A stretch of 64,000 nt of DNA from Enorma burkinafasonensis (GCF_902150035.1 NZ_LR597506.1:62001-126000); one strand, 5' to 3'. Shown: positions 1-10,196, counted from the stretch's first letter. The notes: generated by a model from the sequence alone, not told the origin. Translations and numbers: made by a program.

Positions 1-853
1 CGGCTCCCACCGCGTCGAGCGCGCGGTCGAGCATCGAGATCATCGCGATGTTCTGCGCGCACTCCTCCTCCGCGTCCTCGATGACCGGGAACGTGTCGAA
101 GTAGATCGCGCGGTCGTAGCCGTGCTTCTTGAGGTAGTAGAGGAACTCGAGCGTCTTCACGGGGGTGGCCGTGCCGATCATGAGGCCGTCATCGACCGCG
201 CCGTAGCCGTCGTTCAGGTGCACGCCGAAGAGCTTCCCGCGCCCGCCGAAGAGGTCGCACGCGAAAGCGGGGTTCTCGTGCTTCATGAGCATGTGGCAGT
301 AGTCGAGGGTGACGCCCAGGTTGGGGCGGTCCACCTCGGCGAGCATCATGCCCGTGATGCCCATGCTGTCGATGAAGGCGTAGGCGCGCTCCTCGTAGGG
401 CTTGTACTCGATGCTGATCGAGAGGTCCGGCGCATAGTCGCACACGTCGCGGTACGCAGCGGCGATCTGCTTCCACACGCGGGTGTAATCGATCTGGAAG
501 CTGTAGTCGAAGCCGTCGAACCCGAGCCAGATGGTCACGGTCGTGCCGCCCACGGCGCGGCAGTAGTCGCAGGCCTCATGGCAGAGCTCGAGTGCGCGCT
601 GGGCGATCGCGGGATCCGCGTTGCCGAGCTCGCCGTTGATGAAGTCGCCGCGGAAGCGCAGCGCCACGCCGTTGAGCGCGAGCTTGTGCCGCTCGAGCAG
701 GGCCTTCATCTCATCTGCGGGGATACCCCCCACATGCTCGGGATAGTTGAGGTCCACGTGCGTGAGCCCCACCTCCTCGAACTGCGCGAACACGCGGTCG
801 AGGTCCTTGTCGCCCGCACGGAAATACGAGTTGATGCGGGTTGCAAACTTCAT
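1..853 (-). CDS. Sugar (phosphate) isomerase/epimerase, TIM barrel, 3' end cut off
   Basis: The first 284 codons lie in the window; the stop codon lies beyond the left edge. The start ATG at 853 follows a strong GGAGG site. The sequence reads as a xylose-isomerase-like TIM barrel (AP endonuclease 2 fold). Likely metal ligands are Glu149 (IEYKP), Asp184 (LDYCH), His212 (HLNDG) and Asp253 (YFDTFP), the E-D-H-D pattern of L-rhamnose isomerase/D-allose isomerase and tagatose-epimerase relatives. A divergent epimerase and an RpiB-like isomerase lie next to it, so interconversion of a rare aldose and ketose is a reasonable guess. The exact substrate cannot be read from the sequence. Confidence 0.8.
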   Translation of the reverse strand, partial: MKFATRINSYFRAGDKDLDRVFAQFEEVGLTHVDLNYPEHVGGIPADEMKALLERHKLALNGVALRFRGDFINGELGNADPAIAQRALELCHEACDYCRAVGGTTVTIWLGFDGFDYSFQIDYTRVWKQIAAAYRDVCDYAPDLSISIEYKPYEERAYAFIDSMGITGMMLAEVDRPNLGVTLDYCHMLMKHENPAFACDLFGGRGKLFGVHLNDGYGAVDDGLMIGTATPVKTLEFLYYLKKHGYDRAIYFDTFPVIEDAEEECAQNIAMISMLDRALDAVGA

Positions 854-1062
854 ATCACTCCTCCTGTCCTGTCGCGTCCCCGAGGCGCCTTGGGCAACCT
901 CTCTTCCATCGACAATCATTCTATTCCAGAGATTTTCATTTGCAATAGGATTTCTCAACAATTTGTCACTAGTTTTCAGTTTTTTGCAGAATGTATCTGC
1001 AAGTGCTCAGGCTTTCTAAATATTCTTGCAGGTATTTAAGGTAATGAGATGAATGGAATGTT

Positions 1063-1091
1063 TTGACACTCTCTGATTGATTTTTGCGCTA
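1063..1091 (+). promoter_or_regulatory. Possible promoter of the epimerase gene
   Basis: A perfect TTGACA lies at 1063-1068 in an AT-rich stretch (900-1110) that contrasts with the surrounding GC-rich coding DNA. The -10 hexamer 17 bases downstream (GCGCTA, 1086-1091) is poor, so only the -35 element is convincing. The space between the divergent sugar genes (854-1142) holds nothing else that I recognise. Confidence 0.3.
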
Positions 1092-1142
1092 GGCGCGCTA
1101 TCCTTGTTATGAGGAGTCGAAAACCACCCGGGAGGTACCCCT

Positions 1143-1796
1143 ATGCTTCTCTGCCCCAGCATGATGTGCGCCGATTTCGGCAAGCTGCGCGACGAGATCG
1201 ATGAGCTCGAGAGCGCCGGCATCGACATGTTCCACTGCGATGTCATGGACGGGTCGTTCGTCCCCAACTTCGCACTCGGCCTCACCGACGTGCGCGCCAT
1301 CGCATCGCTCTCGCATGTACCGGTCGACTGCCACCTCATGATCGAGAACCCGGCATCCAAGGTCGACCTCTTCATCGACGCCGGTGTGGACCTCATCTAC
1401 ATCCATCCCGAGTCCGAGCGCTACACCGTGAAGACCCTCCAGGCGATCCGCTCCCGCGGGGCGAAAGCCGGTATCGCCATCAACCCCGACACCTCCATCG
1501 CCACCGTCGAGGAGATCCTCAACCTCTGCGACTACGTCATGGTGATGACCGTGAACCCCGGGTTTGCCGGACAGGCGTTCGTCGAGTTCACCAAGGACAA
1601 GATCGCTCGCCTCGCCAAACTCAAGGACCGCTACGGCTTCACGCTTACCATCGACGGCGCCTGCAGCCCCGAGCGCATCCGCGAGCTCTCCGCGCTCGGC
1701 GCAGACGGCTTCATCCTGGGCACGAGCGCGCTCTTCGGCAAGGAAGCGGGGTATGCCGCCTGCATCCGCGCGCTTCGTGAGGGCTCGGCAGCATAG
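1143..1796 (+). CDS. Ribulose-phosphate 3-epimerase family (Rpe/AlsE-like)
   Basis: This 217-residue TIM barrel interconverts ketose phosphates at C3. The family motifs are in order: CPSMM near the N-terminus, HCDVMDG with metal ligands His31 and Asp33, DCHLM with His64, VNPGFAGQ at about 138-144 and IDGAC with Asp171. The start ATG at 1143 follows GGGAGGT. The gene may be the housekeeping rpe or an allulose-6-phosphate epimerase (AlsE); its position between a sugar isomerase and an RpiB-like gene favours the second role, but this is inference. It is probably cotranscribed with the gene at 1953. Confidence 0.85.
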   Translation: MLLCPSMMCADFGKLRDEIDELESAGIDMFHCDVMDGSFVPNFALGLTDVRAIASLSHVPVDCHLMIENPASKVDLFIDAGVDLIYIHPESERYTVKTLQAIRSRGAKAGIAINPDTSIATVEEILNLCDYVMVMTVNPGFAGQAFVEFTKDKIARLAKLKDRYGFTLTIDGACSPERIRELSALGADGFILGTSALFGKEAGYAACIRALREGSAA

Positions 1797-1952
1797 GCTC
1801 CCGCGCGCGCAGCGCATGAACCGCATAACCCCGCACACCGCCTACCCGGCCTGCCGCTCTGGCAAGCGCCTGCAACGTGCGGGCACAGCATCGGTACCCA
1901 CGCCCGGTCGCAAGAGGCGGCCGGGCGATTCGTTGGACCAAGGAGGCCTTCC

Positions 1953-2414
1953 ATGAAGATCGGAATCGGAAACGACCATGTCGCCGTCGAGCTCAAGCAG
2001 GTAATCAAAGCGCACCTCGAGGACCGCGGCCTCAAGGTCGTCGACTTCGGCTGCGCGGGCACCGACCGTTTCGACTACCCCATCTCGGGCTATAAGGTCG
2101 GCCGCGCCGTGGCGGACGGAACCGTCGACCTCGGTGTGCTCATCTGCGGAACCGGTGTGGGCATCAGCCTCGCCGCGAACAAGGTCCACGGCATCCGCGC
2201 CTGCGCGTGCTCCGACCCCTATACGGCAAAGCTCAGCCGCGAGCACAACAACACGAACATCATCGCCTTCGGCGCGCGCGTGGTCGGCACGGAGCTCGCC
2301 AAGATGATCGTCGACGAATGGCTCGACGCCGAGTTCCAGGGCGGGCGTCACCAGCACCGCATCGACATGATCGCCGAAATCGAGCAGACGCAGGGTCTCG
2401 AGGCCGCCGAGTAG
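1953..2414 (+). CDS. rpiB: Ribose-5-phosphate isomerase B / allose-6-phosphate isomerase family
   Basis: The 153-residue protein has the RpiB/LacAB signature: GNDHVAVELK at the N-terminus (Asp8, His9) and the catalytic Cys65 in CGTGVGIS, followed by AANKVHGIRA. The start ATG follows AAGGAGG. It should catalyse aldose-ketose isomerisation of a five- or six-carbon sugar phosphate in the cytoplasm. Two other sugar isomerase/epimerase genes are adjacent, so it may work on allose-6-phosphate rather than ribose-5-phosphate. The 156-base gap after the epimerase holds no clear terminator. Confidence 0.9.
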   Translation: MKIGIGNDHVAVELKQVIKAHLEDRGLKVVDFGCAGTDRFDYPISGYKVGRAVADGTVDLGVLICGTGVGISLAANKVHGIRACACSDPYTAKLSREHNNTNIIAFGARVVGTELAKMIVDEWLDAEFQGGRHQHRIDMIAEIEQTQGLEAAE

Positions 2415-2454
2415 CGGTTTTCCGCCCTGTGCTTCCACGTTGCTCGCAGCTCTC

Positions 2455-2521
2455 TGCAACTCGAATGATTTCTGTAGAGAAATCCCCGTTCAATAAGTGC
2501 TCGAATTGCAATTCGAGTTGT
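2455..2521. repeat. Palindromic element, GCAACTCG family, copy 1
   Basis: An inverted repeat: CAACTCGAAT at 2457-2466 pairs exactly with ATTCGAGTTG at 2511-2520. Nested at its right end is a perfect 18-base palindrome at 2500-2517 (CTCGAATTG|CAATTCGAG). It lies just after rpiB and may act as its 3' hairpin or as a repeat element. Confidence 0.6.
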
Positions 2522-2609
2522 AATCAGGAACATATATGCAGGTAGATTAATTGCTGATCATCCGGTCACACGCGGCCGTTTGTACAATAATTCATCGAAT
2601 GGGCTTTCA

Positions 2610-2684
2610 TGCAACTCGATGTTCATATGAACCCCGAATGGCGCGATTTCTGCAATTCGGGGTTCATTTGTATGCCGAGTTGCA
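2610..2684. repeat. Palindromic element, GCAACTCG family, copy 2
   Basis: Ends TGCAACTCG (2610-2618) and CGAGTTGCA (2676-2684) are perfect inverted copies. Inside, ATGAACCCCGAAT (2627-2639) pairs 13 of 13 with 2655-2667. The ends match copy 1 and both copies carry the internal word GATTTCTG. The transcript would fold into a long interrupted hairpin. The rest of the rpiB-rplX gap (2415-2825) holds only copy 1 and the terminator at 2762-2792. Confidence 0.65.
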
Positions 2685-2761
2685 GCAATGCGGAAAGGCG
2701 ATCAGCCTGCACATCAGATCGCGGCGAAACAGCAAGAGGGCCTGCGATTCCATAGAAGAAA

Positions 2762-2792
2762 GGAGCCGGCCACCCGAAGGTGAACCGGCTCC
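2762..2792 (-). terminator. Intrinsic terminator after rplX
   Basis: GGAGCCGG (2762-2769) pairs with CCGGCTCC (2785-2792), with CACC/GGTG inside. On the minus strand the hairpin is followed by a T-rich stretch (about 2750-2761). It closes the ribosomal protein operon directly after rplX. Confidence 0.75.
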
Positions 2793-2825
2793 CAAGATGC
2801 CTTGATGGCGTGCGCGGGCGCGCGA

Positions 2826-3152
2826 TTAGAACTCGGCGCCGCACTTCTTGCAGACACGGATCGAGGTCTTGTGACCGTCGATCTCGCCCTGCTTGTGGCC
2901 GACGCGGGTGGCAGCGCCGCACTTGGGGCAGACGAGCTGCGCGTTGGAGGCGTCGATCTTGGCCTCCTGCGACACGATGCCGCCGGTCTGGTTCTGCTGG
3001 TTGGGGCGGACGGCCTTCTTGACGATGGCCACACCCTCGACCTTGATCTTGCCCTCGGCGGGGTACGCGTGCAGAACGGTGCCCTGCTTGCCGCGATCCT
3101 TGCCGGAGAGAATCTTGACGGTGTCGCCCTTCTTGATGGACATCTTAGCCAT
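2826..3152 (-). CDS. rplX: 50S ribosomal protein L24
   Basis: The 108-residue protein starts with a KOW motif ([17 protein letters not shown]) and ends with a four-cysteine zinc ribbon (CPKC near residue 76, CKKC near 102), as in many bacterial L24 proteins. L24 binds 23S rRNA and nucleates large-subunit assembly. The start is preceded by AAGGAGAGG. It lies 18 bases after rplN. It is the last gene of this operon; rplE, which usually follows, is absent and a terminator comes instead. Confidence 0.97.
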   Translation of the reverse strand: MAKMSIKKGDTVKILSGKDRGKQGTVLHAYPAEGKIKVEGVAIVKKAVRPNQQNQTGGIVSQEAKIDASNAQLVCPKCGAATRVGHKQGEIDGHKTSIRVCKKCGAEF

Positions 3153-3170
3153 ACGTGACCTCTCCTTTCC

Positions 3171-3539
3171 TTACAGGGTCTCGGGAGCAAGCGAGACGAT
3201 CTTCATGTACTTCTTGTCACGAAGCTCGCGCGCCACGGGCCCGAAGATACGGGTGCCCACGGGCGAGCCGTCGTTGTTGATGACGACGCAGGCGTTGTCG
3301 TCGAAGCGGATGTAGGAACCGTCCTTGCGACGGACCTCCTTCACCGTGCGGACGACGACGCACTTCACGACGTCCTTCTTCTTGACGTTGGCGCCGGGAG
3401 TGGCCTCCTGGACGGCAGCCACGATCACGTCACCGATTCCCGCATAGCGGCGCTTGGAGCCACCGAGCACCTTGATGCAGCGAACCTTGCGCGCACCGGA
3501 GTTATCGGCGACGTTCAGCATGGTTTGCATTTGAATCAT
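3171..3539 (-). CDS. rplN: 50S ribosomal protein L14
   Basis: At 122 residues this is the usual length of L14. It begins [17 protein letters not shown] and carries the conserved [13 protein letters not shown] near the C-terminus. L14 sits at the subunit interface of the 50S particle. The start ATG is preceded by CGGAGGA. A 100-base gap with a strong hairpin separates it from rpsQ upstream, the place where the S10 and spc operons join in other bacteria. Confidence 0.98.
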   Translation of the reverse strand: MIQMQTMLNVADNSGARKVRCIKVLGGSKRRYAGIGDVIVAAVQEATPGANVKKKDVVKCVVVRTVKEVRRKDGSYIRFDDNACVVINNDGSPVGTRIFGPVARELRDKKYMKIVSLAPETL

Positions 3540-3570
3540 GGTAGTTCCTCCGAACCTAGGCCAGGGAGAG

Positions 3571-3612
3571 GTGCGCGGCCCTTATGCGGGCGGTTTGCCT
3601 CAAGCCGCGCAC
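3571..3612 (-). promoter_or_regulatory. Hairpin in the rpsQ-rplN gap
   Basis: GTGCGCGGC (3571-3579) pairs perfectly with GCCGCGCAC (3604-3612) across a 24-base loop. It fills most of the only sizeable gap between rpsQ and rplN and could be a processing or attenuation signal at the S10/spc junction. No T-run follows, so it is unlikely to be a simple terminator. Confidence 0.45.
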
Positions 3613-3639
3613 ATCGCTGGCATGAACAGTCAAAGCAGC

Positions 3640-3903
3640 CTACTTGGCGCGCTCGATGATCTCGACGAGACGCCAGCGCTTCATCTTGGACAGAGGACGG
3701 GTCTCCATGACGCGAACCTTGTCGCCCACGCCTGCGGTGCACTCCTCATCGTGCGCATGAAGCTTCTTGGTGGTGGTCATCATCTTGCCGTACTTGGGAT
3801 GGCGCTTGCGCTCCTCGGTCTGGACAACGATGGTCTTGTTGCCCGAGATGGAGATGACCGTTCCCTGACGGACCTTGCGCGTATTGCGCGTGGTGTCGCT
3901 CAT
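3640..3903 (-). CDS. rpsQ: 30S ribosomal protein S17
   Basis: An 87-residue OB-fold protein. It has the S17 core [16 protein letters not shown], the KRHPKYGK loop, and [18 protein letters not shown] near the end. S17 binds 16S rRNA early in 30S assembly. The start ATG follows AAGGAG and lies 16 bases after rpmC. It is the last gene of the S10-type block before the hairpin-containing gap. Confidence 0.98.
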   Translation of the reverse strand: MSDTTRNTRKVRQGTVISISGNKTIVVQTEERKRHPKYGKMMTTTKKLHAHDEECTAGVGDKVRVMETRPLSKMKRWRLVEIIERAK

Positions 3904-3919
3904 GTTATCTCCTTAAGCT

Positions 3920-4134
3920 CTACTCTGCCGCAGCGGCCTTCTCAGCCGCGATCTCGCGGGCGCGCTGCTCAGTGAGAACACGCGCGATGTCCTTCTTGAC
4001 GGTCTTGACGCGAGCGGTGTTGTCCAGCTGGCTGGTGGCCATCTGGAAACGAAGGTTGAAGAGCTCGGCGCGCATCTCCTTCAGCTTGTCGACAAGCTGG
4101 GCGTCCGAAAGCTCACGAATCTCTGCGGGCTTCA

Positions 4135-4135
<1 letters not shown>
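3920..4135 (-). CDS. rpmC: 50S ribosomal protein L29
   Basis: A 71-residue helical protein with the L29 pattern: MKPAEIRELSDAQL, then LFNLRFQMATSQLDN. It ends in an Ala/Glu-rich tail. It forms part of the peptide exit site of the 50S subunit. Its ATG overlaps the rplP stop by one base (TAATG), so translation is probably coupled. Confidence 0.98.
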
Positions 4136-5273
<1,138 letters not shown>

Positions 5274-5278
5274 AGCGC

Positions 5279-5650
5279 TTATGCCTCCTTTCGCGGAGCG
5301 ACGACGATAGTGATGTGGCTCGTGCGCTTGAGGATGCGCGAAGCGGAGCCCTTGGCGCGCGGGCGGATGCGCTTGAGCGTGGGGCCCTCGTCCACGTAGG
5401 CCGCGGCGACCACGAGGTCATCGGCGCGCATGCCGTTGTTGTTCACGGCGTTGGCCACAGCGGAGCGGAGGCACTTCTCCACGTCGACCGCCACGGCGCG
5501 CTCGCAGAAATGCAGGATGTCGAAAGCCTGCGCGACAGACTTGCGACGGATGAGATCGACCACGAGGCGAGCCTTGAACGGCGAGACGCGCACGAACTTG
5601 GCGACGGCGCGGACCTCGCGGGTCTCGGTATCGGTAGCTTTAGTTGCCAT
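5279..5650 (-). CDS. rplV: 50S ribosomal protein L22
   Basis: The 123-residue protein has the L22 core [16 protein letters not shown] and the hairpin loop [25 protein letters not shown] that reaches into the peptide exit tunnel. No insertion is seen in that loop, where macrolide resistance changes occur. It lies 14 bases after rpsS, in operon order. Confidence 0.98.
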   Translation of the reverse strand: MATKATDTETREVRAVAKFVRVSPFKARLVVDLIRRKSVAQAFDILHFCERAVAVDVEKCLRSAVANAVNNNGMRADDLVVAAAYVDEGPTLKRIRPRAKGSASRILKRTSHITIVVAPRKEA

Positions 5651-5664
5651 TTACGTGAAACCCC

Positions 5665-5925
5665 CTACTTGGCCTTGTGACCGCGGAACGTACGGGTCGG
5701 CGCGAACTCGCCGAGCTTGTGGCCGACCATCGACTCGGTCACGTACACGGGGACGTGCTTGCGACCATCATGGACGGCGATGGTGTGACCCACCATCTCG
5801 GGGAAGATCGTGGACGCGCGGGACCAGGTCTTCACGACGTCCTTCTTGCCGGCCTCGTTCATCGCGACGATACGCGAGAGCAGGCGAGCTTCCACGAACG
5901 GCCCTTTTTTGAGACTTCTGCTCAT
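5665..5925 (-). CDS. rpsS: 30S ribosomal protein S19
   Basis: The 86-residue protein begins [15 protein letters not shown] and contains [20 protein letters not shown] and [15 protein letters not shown], the full S19 signature. S19 pairs with S13 in the 30S head. It starts about 30 bases after rplB behind an AGGAG site. Confidence 0.98.
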   Translation of the reverse strand: MSRSLKKGPFVEARLLSRIVAMNEAGKKDVVKTWSRASTIFPEMVGHTIAVHDGRKHVPVYVTESMVGHKLGEFAPTRTFRGHKAK

Positions 5926-5955
5926 AGGTGCTTAACTCCTTCTCGGTATCTCAGG

Positions 5956-6786
<831 letters not shown>

Positions 6787-6815
6787 TACAATCCCTTTCG
6801 TCTCTCTCCGTTGGC

Positions 6816-6853
6816 CGATACATCAGGGATCCGGGTTCCCCCGGGGTGTATCG
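6816..6853 (-). promoter_or_regulatory. Stem-loop in the rplW-rplB gap
   Basis: CGATACA (6816-6822) pairs with TGTATCG (6847-6853), and inside it CCGGG (6831-6835) pairs with CCCGG (6840-6844) around a four-base loop. The gap (6787-6938) has no gene and no T-run after the stem. A leader-type control element for rplB and the genes after it is possible. Confidence 0.4.
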
Positions 6854-6938
6854 ACACCGGATTACCACGGTACCGGGCGGCTCCATCTTGGGCGCCCGAT
6901 ACGACTTGCTCCCTTGCGGAAGCCGTACGGCGCCGGCC

Positions 6939-7226
6939 TTAGGCCTGGTTGCCGTAGATCTCGATCGAGTCGCCCTCGGCGAGCGTGACGATGGCCTTCT
7001 TCCACTGACGGGTCTTGCCGGCCACGTAGCGCACGCGCTTCGTCTTGGGCTTCACGTTGATGGTGTTCACCGAGGTGACCTTAACGTCGAAGAGCTCCTC
7101 GATGGCATCCTTGATCTGATACTTGTTCGCGTCGCGGGCGACCTCGAAGGTGTACTTGTTCTCCTCCATGAGGTCGAACGAGCGCTCGGACACGATCGGG
7201 CGGATGATGATCTCGTGGGCGGTCAT
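6939..7226 (-). CDS. rplW: 50S ribosomal protein L23
   Basis: The 95-residue protein begins MTAHEIIIRPIVSERS and carries NKYTFEVARDANKYQIKDAIE and the basic loop typical of L23. L23 lies at the tunnel exit, where trigger factor and SRP dock. Its ATG directly follows the rplD stop codon, so the two are likely translated together. Confidence 0.97.
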   Translation of the reverse strand: MTAHEIIIRPIVSERSFDLMEENKYTFEVARDANKYQIKDAIEELFDVKVTSVNTINVKPKTKRVRYVAGKTRQWKKAIVTLAEGDSIEIYGNQA

Positions 7227-7853
7227 TTATGCAAGCACCTCCCCGAAGTGAGCGGCAACATCGGCGGGCATCAGCAGGGCGCCGTTGTTGATGAGGTCGT
7301 AGGTGTTGGCCTCGTCCGGCGTGATGATGAACGTCTTGGGGATGTTGCGGAACGACAGGAACGCGTTGATGTCGTCCTCATGGACGATGATGGTGAGGCG
7401 CTTGCCCTCAAGGCCGAGAGCCTTGAGCATGGCGACGGCGGCCTTGGTGGACGGCTTCTCGAAACCGTAGTCGTCCACGAGCACGAGCTCGTTGTCGCGC
7501 ACCTTCGCGGAGAGCGCGGAGCGCATGGCGAGCTTGACCTCCTTGCTGTTCATACGCTTGGCGTAGGAACGGGGCTTGGGCCCGTGGATGACGCCACCAT
7601 GACGCCACTGGCCGGCGCGGATGGAGCCCTGGCGGGCACGGCCGGTGCCCTTCTGGCGCCACGGCTTGGCACCGCCACCGGAGACCTCGCTGCGGCCCTT
7701 GGTGGACTGGGTGCCGGCACGCCAGCTGGCCAGCTGGCACTTCACGATGTGATGCATCACGTGGGTGTTCGGCTCGATGCCGTACACCTCGGCAGCGAGC
7801 TCGGCCTCGGTGACCTTCTTGCCCTCGCTGTTCTTGACTTCAAACTTTGCCAT
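7227..7853 (-). CDS. rplD: 50S ribosomal protein L4
   Basis: A 208-residue L4. The extended tunnel loop reads [20 protein letters not shown] (about residues 66-85), followed by [12 protein letters not shown]. In enteric bacteria L4 also represses its own operon by binding the leader RNA, so the structured rplC leader at 8538-8589 is worth noting. It starts 45 bases after rplC. Confidence 0.97.
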   Translation of the reverse strand: MAKFEVKNSEGKKVTEAELAAEVYGIEPNTHVMHHIVKCQLASWRAGTQSTKGRSEVSGGGAKPWRQKGTGRARQGSIRAGQWRHGGVIHGPKPRSYAKRMNSKEVKLAMRSALSAKVRDNELVLVDDYGFEKPSTKAAVAMLKALGLEGKRLTIIVHEDDINAFLSFRNIPKTFIITPDEANTYDLINNGALLMPADVAAHFGEVLA

Positions 7854-7898
7854 TTGGTGTTCTCCTTGGTATGACGTTGGCTTATCGAACTAGAGCGA

Positions 7899-8519
7899 TT
7901 ACGCCATACGGATGGCGACCAGACCGTTCTTGGCACCCGGGACAGCGCCCTTGACCAGAATCAGGTTCTGCTCGGCATCGATGCGAACAACGGACAGGTT
8001 CTTCACGGTCACGCGCTCGTTGCCCATGTGGCCGGCCATCTTGACGCCCTTGAGGACGCGCGCGGGGTAGGCGCACTGGCCGATGGAGCCCGGATGACGC
8101 TTGAAGTGGGAACCGTGGGTCATGGGACCGCGACGCTGACCCCAGCGCTTGATGCGACCCTGGAAGCCCTTACCCTTGGAGGTGCCGATAACGTCGACCT
8201 TGGCGACATCGGCGAAATCGGCGACGGTGACGACCTCGCCGACCTTGTGGTCCTCGCCGTTCTCGACGCGGACCTCGCGGAGGTAGCGGACGGGCTCGAC
8301 GCCGGCCTTGGCGAAGTGACCAGCCATGGGCTTGTTCACGTTCTTGGCCTTGATCTCACCGAAACCGATCTGGACGGCATCGTAGCCGTCGGTGGCCTTG
8401 GTTTTAACCTGCGAGACCGCGCAGGGGCCAGCCTGGATGACCGTGACGGGCACGACGTTGTCGTCGTCATCCCATACCTGGGTCATGCCGATCTTGCGGC
8501 CGAGAATCATACTGATCAT
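7899..8519 (-). CDS. rplC: 50S ribosomal protein L3
   Basis: The 206-residue protein begins [19 protein letters not shown]. It contains the [14 protein letters not shown] loop and the [15 protein letters not shown] extension that approaches the peptidyl-transferase centre. The first ATG is chosen because the second, at codon 4, has no site at a useful distance. Here rplC heads the operon; rpsJ, which normally comes first, lies in the str operon at 11190. Confidence 0.97.
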   Translation of the reverse strand: MISMILGRKIGMTQVWDDDDNVVPVTVIQAGPCAVSQVKTKATDGYDAVQIGFGEIKAKNVNKPMAGHFAKAGVEPVRYLREVRVENGEDHKVGEVVTVADFADVAKVDVIGTSKGKGFQGRIKRWGQRRGPMTHGSHFKRHPGSIGQCAYPARVLKGVKMAGHMGNERVTVKNLSVVRIDAEQNLILVKGAVPGAKNGLVAIRMA

Positions 8520-8537
8520 GCGATGATCCTAACCCTC

Positions 8538-8589
8538 GGTGGTCTTGGGACCCGCGAACGCCCCTTGCGTTCGCCCCCAGCGGACCACT
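8538..8589 (-). promoter_or_regulatory. Structured 5' leader of the rplC operon
   Basis: GCGAACGC (8554-8561) pairs with GCGTTCGC (8567-8574) around CCCTT. An outer stem joins GTGGTC (8539-8544) to GACCAC (8583-8588), and TTGGG/CCCAG extends it. The structure lies between the predicted -10 and the rplC start. It could be a ribosomal-protein-binding leader. Confidence 0.55.
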
Positions 8590-8698
8590 ACTGACATGTT
8601 GCGCCCCGGTTTGCACCCTGCCCCACCTGCCCGATCGCGCAACCCATTTGCGATGCGCGCCGGCGAGACAGAATACGCCCCATAAGCACAGCCTGTTC

Positions 8699-8704
8699 AG
8701 TATA
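8699..8704 (-). promoter_or_regulatory. -10 element of the rplC operon promoter
   Basis: On the minus strand the sequence reads TATACT, preceded by TG. No good -35 hexamer lies 16-18 bases upstream. Transcription from here would give a leader of about 170 bases before rplC. Confidence 0.5.
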
Positions 8705-8805
8705 CACGCGCACGGGCGTATCCATACGTTTCCACAAAGTCTTCGCAATGGCCTTTCGCCTGCATAGAGACCCCACGCACCCCGTCGCGTCGCCGTGGCG
8801 CCAGA

Positions 8806-9771
8806 TCAGTCCATCGCACCCGAAACCGCGTCGAGGATCTGGGCGCACCGCACGGTCGCCGCATGCGGCATCACCGGGCTCTCGGTCGCCCCCGCACGCA
8901 TGAGACCGCAGAAATGGGCGATCTGGCCGTAGAAGTCGTCGACCTCGTAGGGCATCTCGATCGCGTGCTCCGAGCCATCCGCTGCGACGAGGCGCGCCCG
9001 CTGCGGACGGTGCAGGTCCTCGACCACCAGGGTCCCGTTGGTTCCCGTGACGCGCAGCTCGCGGGGCTTGGCCCGGTCGCAGGCGCACTCGAGCTCGGCC
9101 GAAACGCCGCCGATCGTAAGCTCGCCGTCGCAGTAGACGTCCGAGCCGTCCTCGTAGCGGGTGCACGCGGCGCCGGTCACGCCTATGGACCCGGGCAGCA
9201 GCTCCTCGAGCCAGCTCGCGCAGTAGATGCCGCAGTCGAGCAGCACGCCCGAGCCCGCTCCCCCGCCGAGCACGTAGACATCGGTCCCGATGTAGTGCCC
9301 GAGCGAATCGTTGCAGAGCGACGCCTCGACGCGCTCGATGCGCCCCAGCTCGCCCACATGGCGCACGACGGTATCATGCAGGGGCACGAAGCGCGTCTTC
9401 ATGGCCTCCATGAAGAGGACTCCCGCATCATGCGCGGCAGCCGTGACCTCGCGGGCCTCCTCCGCCGTGAGCATGGCGGGCTTCTCGCAGAGCACTGCCT
9501 TGCCCGCCTCGATCGTGGCCAGCGCCCACGCGCGGTGGAACGCGTGCGGGGTCGCGAGGTACACCGCATCGACGTCCGGATCGGCGAGAAGGGCGGCATG
9601 GTCACCGTACGCGTTGGCGCCCTCGGCGCAGGGGACGGCGTCGAGGAACGCGTGCGCCTTCCCCTCGCTCCGGCAGCTTGCCGCCACGAGCTCCGCGCCC
9701 TCGACGTGCGCCAGGCTCGCCGCGAACCGATGCGCGATGTTTCCCGCACCCAAGATACCCCAGCGAATCAT
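8806..9771 (-). CDS. Gfo/Idh/MocA family NAD(P)-dependent oxidoreductase
   Basis: The 321-residue protein opens with a Rossmann fold (RWGILGAGNIAHRFAASL). It has the family's CEKPAM motif, whose lysine is catalytic, at about residue 90 and the C-terminal beta-sheet domain. Such enzymes oxidise or reduce sugars, inositols or related polyols. The start at 9771 follows CAAGGAGGG; an upstream in-frame ATG at 9834 has no such site. It stands alone between ribosomal operons. The substrate is unknown. Confidence 0.9.
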   Translation of the reverse strand: MIRWGILGAGNIAHRFAASLAHVEGAELVAASCRSEGKAHAFLDAVPCAEGANAYGDHAALLADPDVDAVYLATPHAFHRAWALATIEAGKAVLCEKPAMLTAEEAREVTAAAHDAGVLFMEAMKTRFVPLHDTVVRHVGELGRIERVEASLCNDSLGHYIGTDVYVLGGGAGSGVLLDCGIYCASWLEELLPGSIGVTGAACTRYEDGSDVYCDGELTIGGVSAELECACDRAKPRELRVTGTNGTLVVEDLHRPQRARLVAADGSEHAIEMPYEVDDFYGQIAHFCGLMRAGATESPVMPHAATVRCAQILDAVSGAMD

Positions 9772-9803
9772 GTGCCCTCCTTGCGTTGGCTCCGCTGCGC
9801 CCC

Positions 9804-9809
9804 AGTATA
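9804..9809 (-). promoter_or_regulatory. Extended -10 promoter of the oxidoreductase gene
   Basis: The minus strand reads TGCTATACT, an extended -10 (TGn-TATACT), 33 bases upstream of the ATG. The -35 (GGTTTG at 17 bases) is weak, which fits an extended -10 promoter. Confidence 0.5.
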
Positions 9810-10056
9810 GCAAGCGATAATCCCAGCAAACCATGCCATGGCTACGTTTTCGTATGCTCTAGGCCCCACGAGCATCCGGCTTTGGGCTTTTCCAGTTGCC
9901 GGCCCCATTCATTGCGCCGTGCGCGTGAAAAGATTCGCTCAGTAAAGCCTATACTCTCTACCGGCCGTTTTATTATTCTCGACTGCATGATACTTATGGC
10001 TGCTCCACATTGGCGCCCGCTTTTGGAAACAACGGTCTGAACTCTCCGGAACAAAA

Positions 10057-10196
10057 TTCAACTAGTCGGTACCTTTTACGCCAACCATGGACTATCCGGT
10101 CCTCGGAAGGTTTATCGCATTCGTTTTACCTGCATATTCTTTATTTGTTCTATTCCTCTACCCAGAGGTTTTCGATAAAGGTACCAACTTCTTGAA
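10057..10196. repeat. Palindromic element, AAGGTACC family, copy 1
   Basis: The left arm at 10057-10077 (TTCAACTAGTCGGTACCTTTT) is, reverse-complemented, 17 of 21 identical to the right arm at 10176-10196. The right arm continues as CTTGAAAAAG. Both arms match those of the element at 58260-58387 (19/21 left, 21/25 right), while the middle differs. It looks like a short non-coding inverted-repeat element. Confidence 0.7.
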
